A stretch of DNA of 64,000 bases, taken from assembly GCF_020193575.1 (NCBI RefSeq), contig NZ_JADYVD010000023.1, forward strand, positions 43,491 to 107,490. The letters run 5' to 3'. Both the position numbers and the translations under genes were made by a program. How positions within the stretch are numbered: the first letter of the stretch is position 1; every line of letters starts with the position of its first letter. The stretch comes from Ensifer sp. IC4062 (GTDB lineage Bacteria; Pseudomonadota; Alphaproteobacteria; Rhizobiales; Rhizobiaceae). The notes beneath the pieces were generated by a model that made no database searches, had not been told where the DNA came from, and was given only the letters and a program-made list of their open reading frames with translations. This document shows positions 36,939 through 45,220 of the stretch, in pieces.

Positions 36939-37596
36939 GCTTTAGACGCGCCCACTCGTCGATCAAAAACCTGTAATTTTCAAGGAAAACCGCCTCTTCG
37001 TTACCTTGCAGCGGCGTCGTTCGCGTAGAGAAAAATGTCCGACGAAGAGCGTCGATAATACGCATGTCATCTGTATCAAGTTCTGTCAGGGCTTGTTGCA
37101 TCACCCATAAGCCCAACCTTCCGCCCTCTTCCGGAAGCGCCGGTTCTTCGCTGAAGTATGGGTACACGACGCGGGTATATTCTCCTCTGACGCGCGCGTG
37201 GAGTGCATCCCTTATACGAATTGTGCCACCGAGGTCCTCAACTCGCAGGCTCCCGTGCACGCTTGTGGGGACTATCTCGATTATTTCATTTGACCAACGC
37301 AATTTTGCACTGAGCAATTCAAGGACGCCGTCTTTCAGTAGCGGGTATAGTCGCTTGAAATTCCTGTTTGACTTAACGCGGTCATCAGTCAGTTGTGTTA
37401 GATCACCGTCGCCAGATATGTGCTTTTTGACATCTGACCAGAAAGGCAAATAAAAATCGCCGCCTCGACTTCTAGTGCCGCCGGCCTCTTTTCTGCGGTC
37501 AAGCCGAATATCCTCCTTCAAAATTGACCGCCGCAACGAGTGTGGCGCATAGAACAATTGCAGCGCCTTTCGGAGAGGAATATCCAGAACAGACAT
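36931..37596 (-). CDS. Hypothetical partner of the helicase gene
   Basis: This 221-residue soluble protein is rich in charged residues, with R-R-S-I-L-K-E-D-I-R-L-D-R-R near the start and a helical C-terminus. It has no recognised motif. It overlaps the helicase gene by 8 bases, so the two were made together; large helicases with an upstream small partner often belong to phage-defence or DNA-repair operons, which is inference only. Residues 73-130 resemble a beta-rich segment. An AT-rich stretch (about 37600-37650) precedes it and probably holds the promoter. Confidence 0.6.
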   Translation of the reverse strand: MSVLDIPLRKALQLFYAPHSLRRSILKEDIRLDRRKEAGGTRSRGGDFYLPFWSDVKKHISGDGDLTQLTDDRVKSNRNFKRLYPLLKDGVLELLSAKLRWSNEIIEIVPTSVHGSLRVEDLGGTIRIRDALHARVRGEYTRVVYPYFSEEPALPEEGGRLGLWVMQQALTELDTDDMRIIDALRRTFFSTRTTPLQGNEEAVFLENYRFLIDEWARLKHE

Positions 37597-38051
37597 GCAT
37601 ACCCCGCTTGCTATAGATTAAAGCACAACCATCACTTTAAATTTTTTGTCGCCACAAGGGGCAAGGCTGTTTCTTCACGCAATAATTGGGGTTGTTCGCA
37701 CAGAAATTGCTGAAACCAATATTTTTGACCGTTTCTCGCCCAATTTGGACCCTGCACCACTGCGTCCCACTCCAGTAGCTAACGCGGCCCTCGCGATCGG
37801 CCCCGGAGATGACATTGCGCGGCCGGGTGAATGGCGGCTTTCGCGTTCACATCGTTCAGGAGCTGACATTCCGCAAACGGCCCCAGATTTGCCGGTCAGC
37901 AATGCGCCCAAAGGTTGGCGTAGCTGGCCACGGAACACTCCTTTTCGCGACACGCAATTGGTGCAAATATTACAAAGACACCCTTTTGGTTACGCAAAGT
38001 AAATGCTATTACTTAGCTAAATGACCGAAAGTCGTCAGCCGGGGGGCGTCT
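37597..38051. other. Intergenic region with no convincing gene
   Basis: These 455 bases separate divergent genes. Open frames on both strands (for example 37646-38002) lack ribosome sites and look like compositional shadows. The first 50 bases are AT-rich and could serve the leftward helicase pair, while the AT-rich stretch near 37960-38025 could serve the rightward operon. Sequence around 37740-37960 resembles decayed DNA, but I could not identify its source. Confidence 0.35.
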
Positions 38052-39236
38052 ATGGGGACAGATCGAAGTCAGAGCTTCTATTTCTTCGATATTGACGACA
38101 ATCTACTGTTCCTTCCGACAAAAATCTATCTCTGGAATGCGGAAGCGAAGACAGAGAAGGCGGTGACCTCCGGCGAATTCGCCGCGGTCCAGACTTCGCT
38201 CGGGCGGCCTGGTCCGTGGGGGGCCTGGTCGATCTATGATCGCACGTTCCGAGATTTCCGGGACGATCCAGATCTCCCGGCCCACGAACAGAGCTTTTTT
38301 AAGGATCTCGCCAGCGCCGTGGGAAGCGGCGGATCTTGGCGAGGACCTGCCTGGCCACTGCTGGAACATGCGGCCCGAAACGGCCGGGGCATAGCGCTGG
38401 TCACAGCGCGCGGCCATGCACCGGCAACGATCGAGGCAGGCCTCCAGGAGCTAGTAAACCGCGGCCTGCTGGAGGCCTTTCCGACGATTCTAGGCATCTA
38501 CGCGGTGTCGAATCCGGACGTTCGCGAAGCCCTTGGGGTGAGCGACGCCGCGATGACTGTTCCTTCGGTGAAAAAGCTCGCGATCAAGAACGCGGTTGAA
38601 CGTGCGTTGAAAAAACATGGTCCGGAGCATCCGCATCGCTTCGGTATGTCCGACGACGATCCCAACAATGTGGTCCTCGCAATCTCCGCGATGCGTGATT
38701 GCAAGGCTCTCTATCCCGACAAGCGCTTCTTCGTGATCAACACCAATCATGCCGAATATGTGAAGCTCGAGATATTCGCAATGGATCACCCGGTGACGGC
38801 GCAGCAGAAAAACCAGCCTTTGCTCGCCGATGCACCGCCTGCCGCTACCTCGGCGGTGAGCCATGGCGGCAATAGCTCGATCTATGTGACCGACATGGAA
38901 CGAGCGATCTGCTTTTATACCGAGCAACTCGGCCTGCCGCTGAAAGGGCAGCCTACCGAGGAATGGGCAGAGCTCGATGCCGGTAGGGGGATGGTCCTTG
39001 GCCTTCACCGCGCCCGTCCGCCCGCGACTGTAGCGGCGGGCACACGCGGTGCAATCAACATCGAGCTGGCGGCGTCGCGACCGCTTGACGAAGCAGTTGC
39101 GGAGCTGACTAACAGGGGCGTCAAATTTCCGGCAGCGATAGAGAATTATCCGGCGGTGCGGATCGCGACCCTGGTCGATCCCGACGAGAACGTGATTCTG
39201 CTCGCCCAAGTTCTCGACGGCAACGCGGCGGAGTGA
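38052..39236 (+). CDS. HAD-like hydrolase fused to a VOC (glyoxalase-fold) domain
   Basis: This 394-residue protein has two parts. Residues 1-245 look like a HAD-superfamily phosphatase: Y-F-F-D-I-D-D-N-L-L-F-L-P (motif I, nucleophile Asp and +2 Asp), A-L-V-T-A-R-G-H (motif II), K-K-L-A-I-K (motif III Lys) and F-G-M-S-D-D-D-P (motif IV). Residues 275-385 form a VOC domain with S-S-I-Y-V-T-D-M-E-R-A-I-C-F-Y and L-V-D-P-D-E-N-V-I-L-L. This is a rare fusion. It leads an operon with the glycyl-radical-enzyme-like and DyP genes, with only 3 bases to the next. A linked phosphatase and isomerase/lyase-type step in one pathway is likely; substrates are unknown. Confidence 0.75.
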   Translation: MGTDRSQSFYFFDIDDNLLFLPTKIYLWNAEAKTEKAVTSGEFAAVQTSLGRPGPWGAWSIYDRTFRDFRDDPDLPAHEQSFFKDLASAVGSGGSWRGPAWPLLEHAARNGRGIALVTARGHAPATIEAGLQELVNRGLLEAFPTILGIYAVSNPDVREALGVSDAAMTVPSVKKLAIKNAVERALKKHGPEHPHRFGMSDDDPNNVVLAISAMRDCKALYPDKRFFVINTNHAEYVKLEIFAMDHPVTAQQKNQPLLADAPPAATSAVSHGGNSSIYVTDMERAICFYTEQLGLPLKGQPTEEWAELDAGRGMVLGLHRARPPATVAAGTRGAINIELAASRPLDEAVAELTNRGVKFPAAIENYPAVRIATLVDPDENVILLAQVLDGNAAE

Positions 39237-39239
39237 CCT

Positions 39240-41795
39240 GTGCATCATAGCGACGTAGACTATTGGCGTTATTTGCAGTCGCTCCCGCCCGGCCACAGGG
39301 ACCTTCCCTCGCCTCGTGTGTGCAAGCTGCTGCTTCGTATGTTCGAACGATGGAAGGGCAGACCGGGCTGGCTGTCCGAGAAGCAGGTCGGCCATCTTTT
39401 TCGTGGGCGTCGCGACCTCAGTGAACAGGCCAAGGCCGAGCTGGCGAACAAGCCAGTCGTCATTCGCAAGGCGCTTGCGGTCAACCGGATGCTGGAAATC
39501 ATCGTCGATCCGACGGTTGCTGCCTTGGCGGGCACTAGCGAAATTTTCGCCGACGAGCTGATCGTCGGCACGCTTCCGCCGTTTGCGGTTGGCCAGGGCA
39601 AGGAGTTCGTCCGCTACCTGACCGAGGAAGAAGAGCTGAGAGGCGCGCTGTCTTTCCTCAACGAATTGTCACCCATGGGGCATATCGTGCCCAATCACGG
39701 GCTCTTGCTCCAATACGGCCTGGAAGGGTTAGCCAATCAGGCTCGCACTGCGGCCGCGAAAACGAAGGCCGATCAGAAGCAGCGCGAGTTTTACGAGGCC
39801 GTCGCGCTCTGCCTCGACGGAGTGATCGCCTATGCCCAGCGCCATGCCGCACTAGCACGCGAAGTGGCGAACAAACTTGCCACCGACGACCCGCGACGCG
39901 AGAGCCTCGAGACGGTGTCGCAGCGACTCGAACACGCCCCACGACATCCGGCAAGAAGCTTTCACGAAGCCCTCCAGGCGATCTATATCGTCCATTGTGC
40001 GCTGCACTGGACCGTTGAGATCGTCCCTATCGGACGTCTCGATCAGCTCTTGCATCCTTATTATGAGCGGGACGTCGCGGCAGGCGACCTCACCCAGCAG
40101 CAGGCGCAGGAACTGATCGACTGTTTCTGGATCAAGCTCGACGAGCGCGTGATCCTTGACAATCGCCATGCCGAAAACCGGTTCACCGCGTCGGACGGCG
40201 TGCTAACCGGCTTTTTCGGATCGTCCAACTACGACCAGGGGTGCTTGCTCAACCAGTGGATGCAGCAGGTGACGATTGGTGGCGTCCTCGCGAACGACGA
40301 ACCTGATCCCTCGGACGCTTGCAACCCGGTGACCGAGCTGTGCCTAGAAGCCGCTCGGCGGCTGCCGCTCAATAGTCCGACACTCGACTTGCGGGTCTTT
40401 TCGGGAACGCCACGAAAGATTCTCGATCTAGCGGCGGAAGCGCTGATGAGCGGCGGGGCGCATCCCGTACTGCTCAACGATGACGTCATCGTTCCGGCCC
40501 TGGCCTACAACAGCGGTCCTCCAATCCCTCTGGCGGCGGCACGCAACTATGCCTGCGATGGCTGCTACGAGACGATGGTTGCAGGGGAAAGCGAGTTCAG
40601 CTTCGGCTTTGTCTCGGCGCTCGACCTGATCGAGAAGACCCTCAACCGGGGTGCCGGGCTGGCGGACTCAGGCCCGGTCTTATTACGCGGGACCAAGGAT
40701 AGCTGGCGTAGCAAGCCCGCCGCAGAGATCGCCGACATGGACGAGTTCAGAACGATCCTACGGCAGCATATGCAGTTGGGATGCCACCGCTATCTCAACA
40801 GCCTTGCCACTTTCTATGGCAACAAGGTCGACTATGCCCCTTCTCCGCTGCTGTCGGCGCTAATCAGCGGCTGCCTCGACAAGGGGCGCGACCTTTCGGA
40901 CGGTGGCGCCCGGTATCACATCTTCTCGCCGCTGCTCGTCGGCGTCAGCAATGCCGCCGACTCGCTCCAGGTAATCGAGCAACTCGTGTTTATCGAAAGG
41001 CGCTTCACGCTTGAGGAACTCACGACCTGCCTAGCCTCGGACTGGGGGCACAGGTTGATCGAGCAGGGTGGGCGAACAGTCCCCGCCTTTGGTCCTTCAC
41101 TAGAAAAAACCCGCATTGATCAAATCCGCGCGATTTGCGTGGAGCAGCCCAAGTTCGGCAGCGGTGCGGAGGGCGTCGATCGCCAAGCCTGGTGGCTGAT
41201 GGAGACCTTCGTTGAGTGCGTGAGAGAGGCGCAGATCGACCGGGATAGGAGGCAACAATTAGACCGGCTGGCCGAATACGGCTCGGAAGACTATCCCTTC
41301 GTCCTCAACATCGCACCGGGCGTGGGGACGTTCGAGCAATATGTTTTCAGCGGCAGCTTCAACGGGGCCTCGGCCGACGGTAGGCGATCGAGAGCGCCGA
41401 TCGCATCCGATCTATCGCCGGCGCCCATCCCCAACGACATGAATGTGTTGAACGACAAGTGCGAACATGCGCGGCAGTTCTCGCTCACGGACAGCCTGCG
41501 CAGCTATCGCCATAAGGTTATGACCCAGTACGGAGACGGCGCACCGGTCGACTATAATCTGCCGGAGAATTATCCGCCGCAAAGGCTAGCTGATACGCTC
41601 GCGGCGTTCGCGGCCGGTGAGGGCGGCTCGATCTGCACATTCACGGTGGCCGACCCAGGCACCTTCGCTGAGGCCCAAAAGAACCCCGAGCGCTACAATC
41701 TCGTGCGCGTGCGCATGGGCGGTTGGACCGAATTCTTCGTCACGCTGTTCCCTGATCATCAAGAGCAACACAAGAGGCGGCCACTTTATGGATGA
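39240..41795 (+). CDS. Glycyl radical enzyme-like protein (pyruvate formate-lyase superfamily)
   Basis: This 851-residue protein has the length and layout of CutC/HypD-type glycyl radical enzymes. The thiyl-cysteine region reads A-C-D-G-C-Y-E-T-M near residue 444, keeping the G-C-x-E core. Near the C-terminus, V-R-V-R-M-G-G-W-T-E-F-F-V aligns with the family's R-V-S-G-Y-A glycyl-radical loop, followed by Q-E-Q-H..R-P-L. No radical-SAM activating enzyme is encoded nearby, though these enzymes need one and are oxygen-sensitive. The next gene encodes a peroxidase, an odd pairing. It may use a distant activase, or may have become a non-radical enzyme. The start codon at 39240 is GTG, chosen for its position directly after the HAD-VOC stop. 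Confidence 0.75.
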   Translation: MHHSDVDYWRYLQSLPPGHRDLPSPRVCKLLLRMFERWKGRPGWLSEKQVGHLFRGRRDLSEQAKAELANKPVVIRKALAVNRMLEIIVDPTVAALAGTSEIFADELIVGTLPPFAVGQGKEFVRYLTEEEELRGALSFLNELSPMGHIVPNHGLLLQYGLEGLANQARTAAAKTKADQKQREFYEAVALCLDGVIAYAQRHAALAREVANKLATDDPRRESLETVSQRLEHAPRHPARSFHEALQAIYIVHCALHWTVEIVPIGRLDQLLHPYYERDVAAGDLTQQQAQELIDCFWIKLDERVILDNRHAENRFTASDGVLTGFFGSSNYDQGCLLNQWMQQVTIGGVLANDEPDPSDACNPVTELCLEAARRLPLNSPTLDLRVFSGTPRKILDLAAEALMSGGAHPVLLNDDVIVPALAYNSGPPIPLAAARNYACDGCYETMVAGESEFSFGFVSALDLIEKTLNRGAGLADSGPVLLRGTKDSWRSKPAAEIADMDEFRTILRQHMQLGCHRYLNSLATFYGNKVDYAPSPLLSALISGCLDKGRDLSDGGARYHIFSPLLVGVSNAADSLQVIEQLVFIERRFTLEELTTCLASDWGHRLIEQGGRTVPAFGPSLEKTRIDQIRAICVEQPKFGSGAEGVDRQAWWLMETFVECVREAQIDRDRRQQLDRLAEYGSEDYPFVLNIAPGVGTFEQYVFSGSFNGASADGRRSRAPIASDLSPAPIPNDMNVLNDKCEHARQFSLTDSLRSYRHKVMTQYGDGAPVDYNLPENYPPQRLADTLAAFAAGEGGSICTFTVADPGTFAEAQKNPERYNLVRVRMGGWTEFFVTLFPDHQEQHKRRPLYG

Positions 41796-42978
41796 GATTA
41801 AGCTGGCCCTGCCCCTCCCCGACTATCGGGGGCTCCATCAGCCGGGCATAACCGATCCTGCTTGGGCTACCGAGCCGCCGCCTGGCGTAGAGGGCGAGAT
41901 ATATGGTCGCCTCTATGCCGGCCAGCTCGAACGCCAGCGGCACCTGCACATTGTGACCGCCGATGTGCGTGTGCACAGCAGGGAGGAACTTGGCCGGCTG
42001 CTGACCCGGCTTTCGGACGTTGCGCGGCACCAGATGGAGCGGCCGCCTCCTGCGGGCCGCCCCTATGACTCGATGGCGGCGACGAGTCGTGTCACGGTGA
42101 CGATCGGCTTCGGGGCTACCCTGTTCACCACCGTCGCCGGAGACGATCGCTTCGGTCTTGCCGCGCAGCGCCCCGCTTCACTCAAAATTATGCCGCAGAT
42201 GCATGGAGACGATGAAGGTTTTCACCCGCGCGATCATGCGAGCGATCTGATCGTCTTGATCGCGAGCGACGACTATTATGTAAACGAATACATTTTTGGT
42301 CTGCTCCATTATGGCAACGTCCATCCAGGCATCCGGGTGCGCTCGGCGGAACGTGGCTATGCCCGGCCGGACAGCCGGGAGCCCTCCGGTTTCGAAGACG
42401 GCATCAGCAATCCCAAGGGAAGTGAGCTACATCGCCTTGTCTATGTGCGGGATGGGGACGGCGAGCCCGACTGGTGCACCGGGGGTACCTATCTAGCTTA
42501 TCGCAAGATTCGCCGTCGGCTGCGCAACTTCTTCGGACTGAAGGAAGAAGGGCAACAGGAAGCGGTGTTTGGTGTCGATAAGCAGACGGGGGAACGCTTT
42601 CCGCCGTCGGTCCTGAAGACAATTCGCGACGCGCACGCCGCCAAGATGAATCCCCGGCGGCCCAACCATACCGACCTGTTCGGAATAGGTGATCTCGAGC
42701 GCCAGATTCTCCGGCGTCCCTATTTTTTCGACGACGGCTTGGATGAGGACGGCGAGGACCTTCGCGGGATCCATCATTTGAGCTTCGCGCGCAATCTCGG
42801 CGTTCAATATGAATGGCCTGTGCTGATGTGGCAAACCAATCCCGATTTCCCAAAGAAGGGCGCGGGCTTCGATGCGCTTTATGGTGCCGGCGCCGCCGCC
42901 AACATCGGCGGAGGTTACTATTTCATGCCGCGAGTGGCGAAAGCCGGCGAACATATCGGCGGGGGACTGCGTCTTTAG
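41788..42978 (+). CDS. DyP-type heme peroxidase
   Basis: This 396-residue protein has the DyP signature S-G-F-E-D-G-I-S-N-P (catalytic GxxDG, with Asp) and the later D-A-H-A-A-K-M-N-P-R, whose His is the probable proximal heme ligand. Near the end come L-S-F-A-R-N-L-G and I-G-G-G-Y-Y-F-M-P. The expected activity is peroxide-dependent oxidation of an organic substrate. The ATG at 41788 overlaps the preceding stop by 8 bases, so it is translationally coupled to the glycyl-radical-enzyme-like gene; an upstream in-frame extension to 41617 is an overlap artefact. No Tat signal is visible, so it is likely cytoplasmic. Confidence 0.85.
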   Translation: MDEIKLALPLPDYRGLHQPGITDPAWATEPPPGVEGEIYGRLYAGQLERQRHLHIVTADVRVHSREELGRLLTRLSDVARHQMERPPPAGRPYDSMAATSRVTVTIGFGATLFTTVAGDDRFGLAAQRPASLKIMPQMHGDDEGFHPRDHASDLIVLIASDDYYVNEYIFGLLHYGNVHPGIRVRSAERGYARPDSREPSGFEDGISNPKGSELHRLVYVRDGDGEPDWCTGGTYLAYRKIRRRLRNFFGLKEEGQQEAVFGVDKQTGERFPPSVLKTIRDAHAAKMNPRRPNHTDLFGIGDLERQILRRPYFFDDGLDEDGEDLRGIHHLSFARNLGVQYEWPVLMWQTNPDFPKKGAGFDALYGAGAAANIGGGYYFMPRVAKAGEHIGGGLRL

Positions 42979-43001
42979 AGGTAGGGCGGGGAGGGATTGT
43001 C

Positions 43002-43332
43002 ATGCGCGTACAGGACACCAGCGGATCATTGCGTCTCAACGCCATTGCCGGAACCCACGTCGTTGTGGACATGGATCAAGCCGATTGCCGCAGTCTGCTG
43101 GGCTTCTCCGTCAACCGAACATCGCATGATGAGGGCGAGAGCGGCTACCTTACACCGGCATGAAAGGCTTCGCAGCGACGGAACCGGCTTTGCGCGCGGC
43201 GCACAATACTCGACCCATCAGCACCCAGTACAAAGCTTCCAATGCCGATTACTCGACCAACTCATCAAGGCGTTCCGCGGCAAGGAGGGCTTCGAGAAAG
43301 CCCCCCATGAATGGCAGGACGTCCTCTATTAG
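43002..43332 (+). pseudogene. Decayed phospholipase-D-like gene fragment
   Basis: The ATG at 43002 (with GGGGAGGG upstream) opens a frame reading R-L-N-A-I-A-G-T-H-V-V-V and C-R-S-L-L-G-F-S-V-N-R-T, the N-terminus of a bacterial PLD-like phospholipase family. It then stops at 43163. The family's following blocks continue in other frames: G-M-K-G-F near 43160, I-S-T-Q, then H-P-V-Q-S-F-Q, then A-D-Y-S. At least two frameshifts and a large deletion must have occurred, since the catalytic HKD motifs are missing. Only a 53-residue peptide could be made from the intact start. Confidence 0.55.
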
Positions 43333-43359
43333 GAAACCGCGTAAAAAGGAAGGGCCAAG

Positions 43360-44409
43360 ATGGCTACGCTTAGGATCGCCACGTATAACATCGAATGGAT
43401 GAACAATCTCTTCGTGAAGGGTGAAGCGAAGATTAGAACTAAACCCGGAAAGGGCATGGGTCGCTTCCCGATAAATCCGCACGGTGTCGCCGAACGAATC
43501 GCTGGAGTGATTACTGGGCTCGACGCACACATCATCGGTGTTCAAGAAGGCCCTTCCAGTCTCGATCAGATGCAATTCTTCGCTGATGAGTTCCTAGGCG
43601 GTCGCTACAAGGCGTCAGGTATCGAGTCTGGCTCACAGAGCATCTACGCGCTGGTGCGCGACGATTGCCCGGTGAAGGCAACGCCTTACGATTCGAGTAG
43701 TGTTTACTACAAGCGTTTAGGGAAGCCGGTTCATTTCCAACCTTGGGGCGAGGTCAATAGAGCCAAGAAGTATTCGATGGCGCGCTTTCCTGCGCTTCTT
43801 CGGTTAGCGCGATCAGACGACAAAGAACCGATTCACGTTGTTGTTGCACATACTAAGAGCCAGTTCACAAAGGGCTTCACAAAGGCGAAATTTGAGGCGC
43901 GGGAACCAGAGGCAATGCGCGAAGCAATCTTTGCGCGGCAGAAACTGAGTGCTGATGTCGCTGCAATCCGAAGACACATTACGAATGTCATCCTAGAGCG
44001 CCAGAATGCAAGTGGTACGATCGTTATGGGCGATCTGAACGATGGCTTCACGCGAAACGTATTCGAGACGGAGTTCCTCTTGCAGAGCCTTGTGGACGAA
44101 CTTCGCGGCAGCTTTCGCCGGCAGAGCGCCTTACTTGATCACGTCCTAGATGAGGCGCAGCTTCGCAATAAGAACGCCTTCACAGTCGAGTTCCGCAGCG
44201 CTGAGAAGCGGGGCGTTACGCGAGAGTTGATTGACCACATTCTCGTAACTCCGGCGCTGCTAGACTCTGATTTTTGGTTACAGTTGAAACGTGGCGGAGC
44301 TCGCATTGAGCATGAAATCTCAAAAGCTCACACCTCGGGTACAGGCGCTAAGGCTGACGATCGGCCAAGCGATCACATTCCTGTGGTAGCGGATTTCGTC
44401 GTGAAGTAG
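43360..44409 (+). CDS. Endonuclease/exonuclease/phosphatase (EEP) family hydrolase
   Basis: This 349-residue protein has the EEP fold: A-T-Y-N-I-E-W near the start (metal-binding Asn), G-V-Q-E-G-P (catalytic Glu), V-V-V-A-H-T-K-S, V-M-G-D-L-N-D (Asp/Asn), and the final P-S-D-H-I-P-V-V (catalytic Asp-His). Substrates of the family range from DNA to phospholipids and nucleotides. AAGGAAGGG precedes the ATG. It follows the decayed PLD-like gene, with which it may once have formed a pair. Its codon use is less GC-rich than the DyP operon, suggesting separate acquisition. Confidence 0.82.
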   Translation: MATLRIATYNIEWMNNLFVKGEAKIRTKPGKGMGRFPINPHGVAERIAGVITGLDAHIIGVQEGPSSLDQMQFFADEFLGGRYKASGIESGSQSIYALVRDDCPVKATPYDSSSVYYKRLGKPVHFQPWGEVNRAKKYSMARFPALLRLARSDDKEPIHVVVAHTKSQFTKGFTKAKFEAREPEAMREAIFARQKLSADVAAIRRHITNVILERQNASGTIVMGDLNDGFTRNVFETEFLLQSLVDELRGSFRRQSALLDHVLDEAQLRNKNAFTVEFRSAEKRGVTRELIDHILVTPALLDSDFWLQLKRGGARIEHEISKAHTSGTGAKADDRPSDHIPVVADFVVK

Positions 44410-45001
44410 AGTTCACCGCATCCAATCGTGTTCGAGCAGGTCTACAAGACCTCGAAAGCAGGCCTGCGCTACGCGCTTATGGAACAGAAGACGAGGGGTC
44501 GCTTCCTGGCGGGACGACGACTACCGGCCGAGATATCTGCGGGCCGAGGAGTGGTGGCGTGATAGCTTTGGAGCGAAGGGCGCGGCGCGAATATTTCGCG
44601 CCATTCTCAGGCTACCTTCCCGCTGGAGAGCGTGCTTGAATCTTGAATCCTTAGTAGGAAAAGAGCAATCGGCGCCAAAAACTCGTGGAAGACGTCCAGC
44701 GTCGGTGAGGGATGAGAGTCCGCTTATCAAGAGACCGCATCCGTTAGCGGACCGACGACTTCCGGCCGCAAACACGTCATTCGGCCATCGGCTTGGCGAC
44801 GACCGCTTAGTCCGCATGTCGGCCGTTCGTGCTGGCCGCAGCGAGCGACTGCCTACCACCGACACGTAAAATAATACTGCGGCCGCGACCGGGGCGGCTC
44901 TCCGATTGCACGGCCTGCGAAAGAGCAGCCTCAAAAGCAGGTCAGGTCCGGCCACGAAGACGGGCGCAATTTACGCCGATCCCGAAAAAAACAACTGAGC
45001 T
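44410..45001. other. Intergenic region with possible gene remnant
   Basis: A plus-strand frame around 44505-44650 reads D-D-D-Y-R-P-R-Y-L-R-A-E-E-W-W-R-D-S-F-G, which looks protein-like but lacks a start codon and stops soon after. It may be the tail of a deleted gene. The rest shows only shadow frames. I see no complete gene, RNA or clear repeat. Confidence 0.3.
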
Positions 45002-45214
45002 TTAGAAGGGCCAGAAGCCGGCAAGATAGCTTGCCGTGTCGTTTAGCCAAACCATCGTGTCACGATACCAGGCCATCACTGAGTCATAGACATATTGGAC
45101 GAAGCCTAGAAACATCACAAAAACGATGACCACACCCAAGAACTTCCCGAATCCCTCGTCACCTTTGGGATCGTTGCTCTGAATGACGTATTGTTGACGG
45201 TTATCGTTGAGCAT
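45002..45214 (-). CDS. Small single-pass membrane protein
   Basis: This 70-residue protein has a polar N-terminus, one strong transmembrane helix (F-L-G-V-V-I-V-F-V-M-F-L-G-F-V-Q-Y-V), and a Trp-rich tail ending F-W-P-F. It begins 7 bases after the relaxase stop, so it is likely the last gene of the mobC-relaxase operon. No family is recognised. Small membrane proteins after relaxase genes may help exclusion or docking at the coupling protein, which is inference. Confidence 0.65.
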   Translation of the reverse strand: MLNDNRQQYVIQSNDPKGDEGFGKFLGVVIVFVMFLGFVQYVYDSVMAWYRDTMVWLNDTASYLAGFWPF

Positions 45215-45220
45215 TGCCTC

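Noticed and set aside
44521..44955. Minus-strand frame of 144 codons
   Set aside because: It lacks a ribosome site and any family resemblance and is rich in Arg and Ser, as expected for chance frames in GC-rich DNA.
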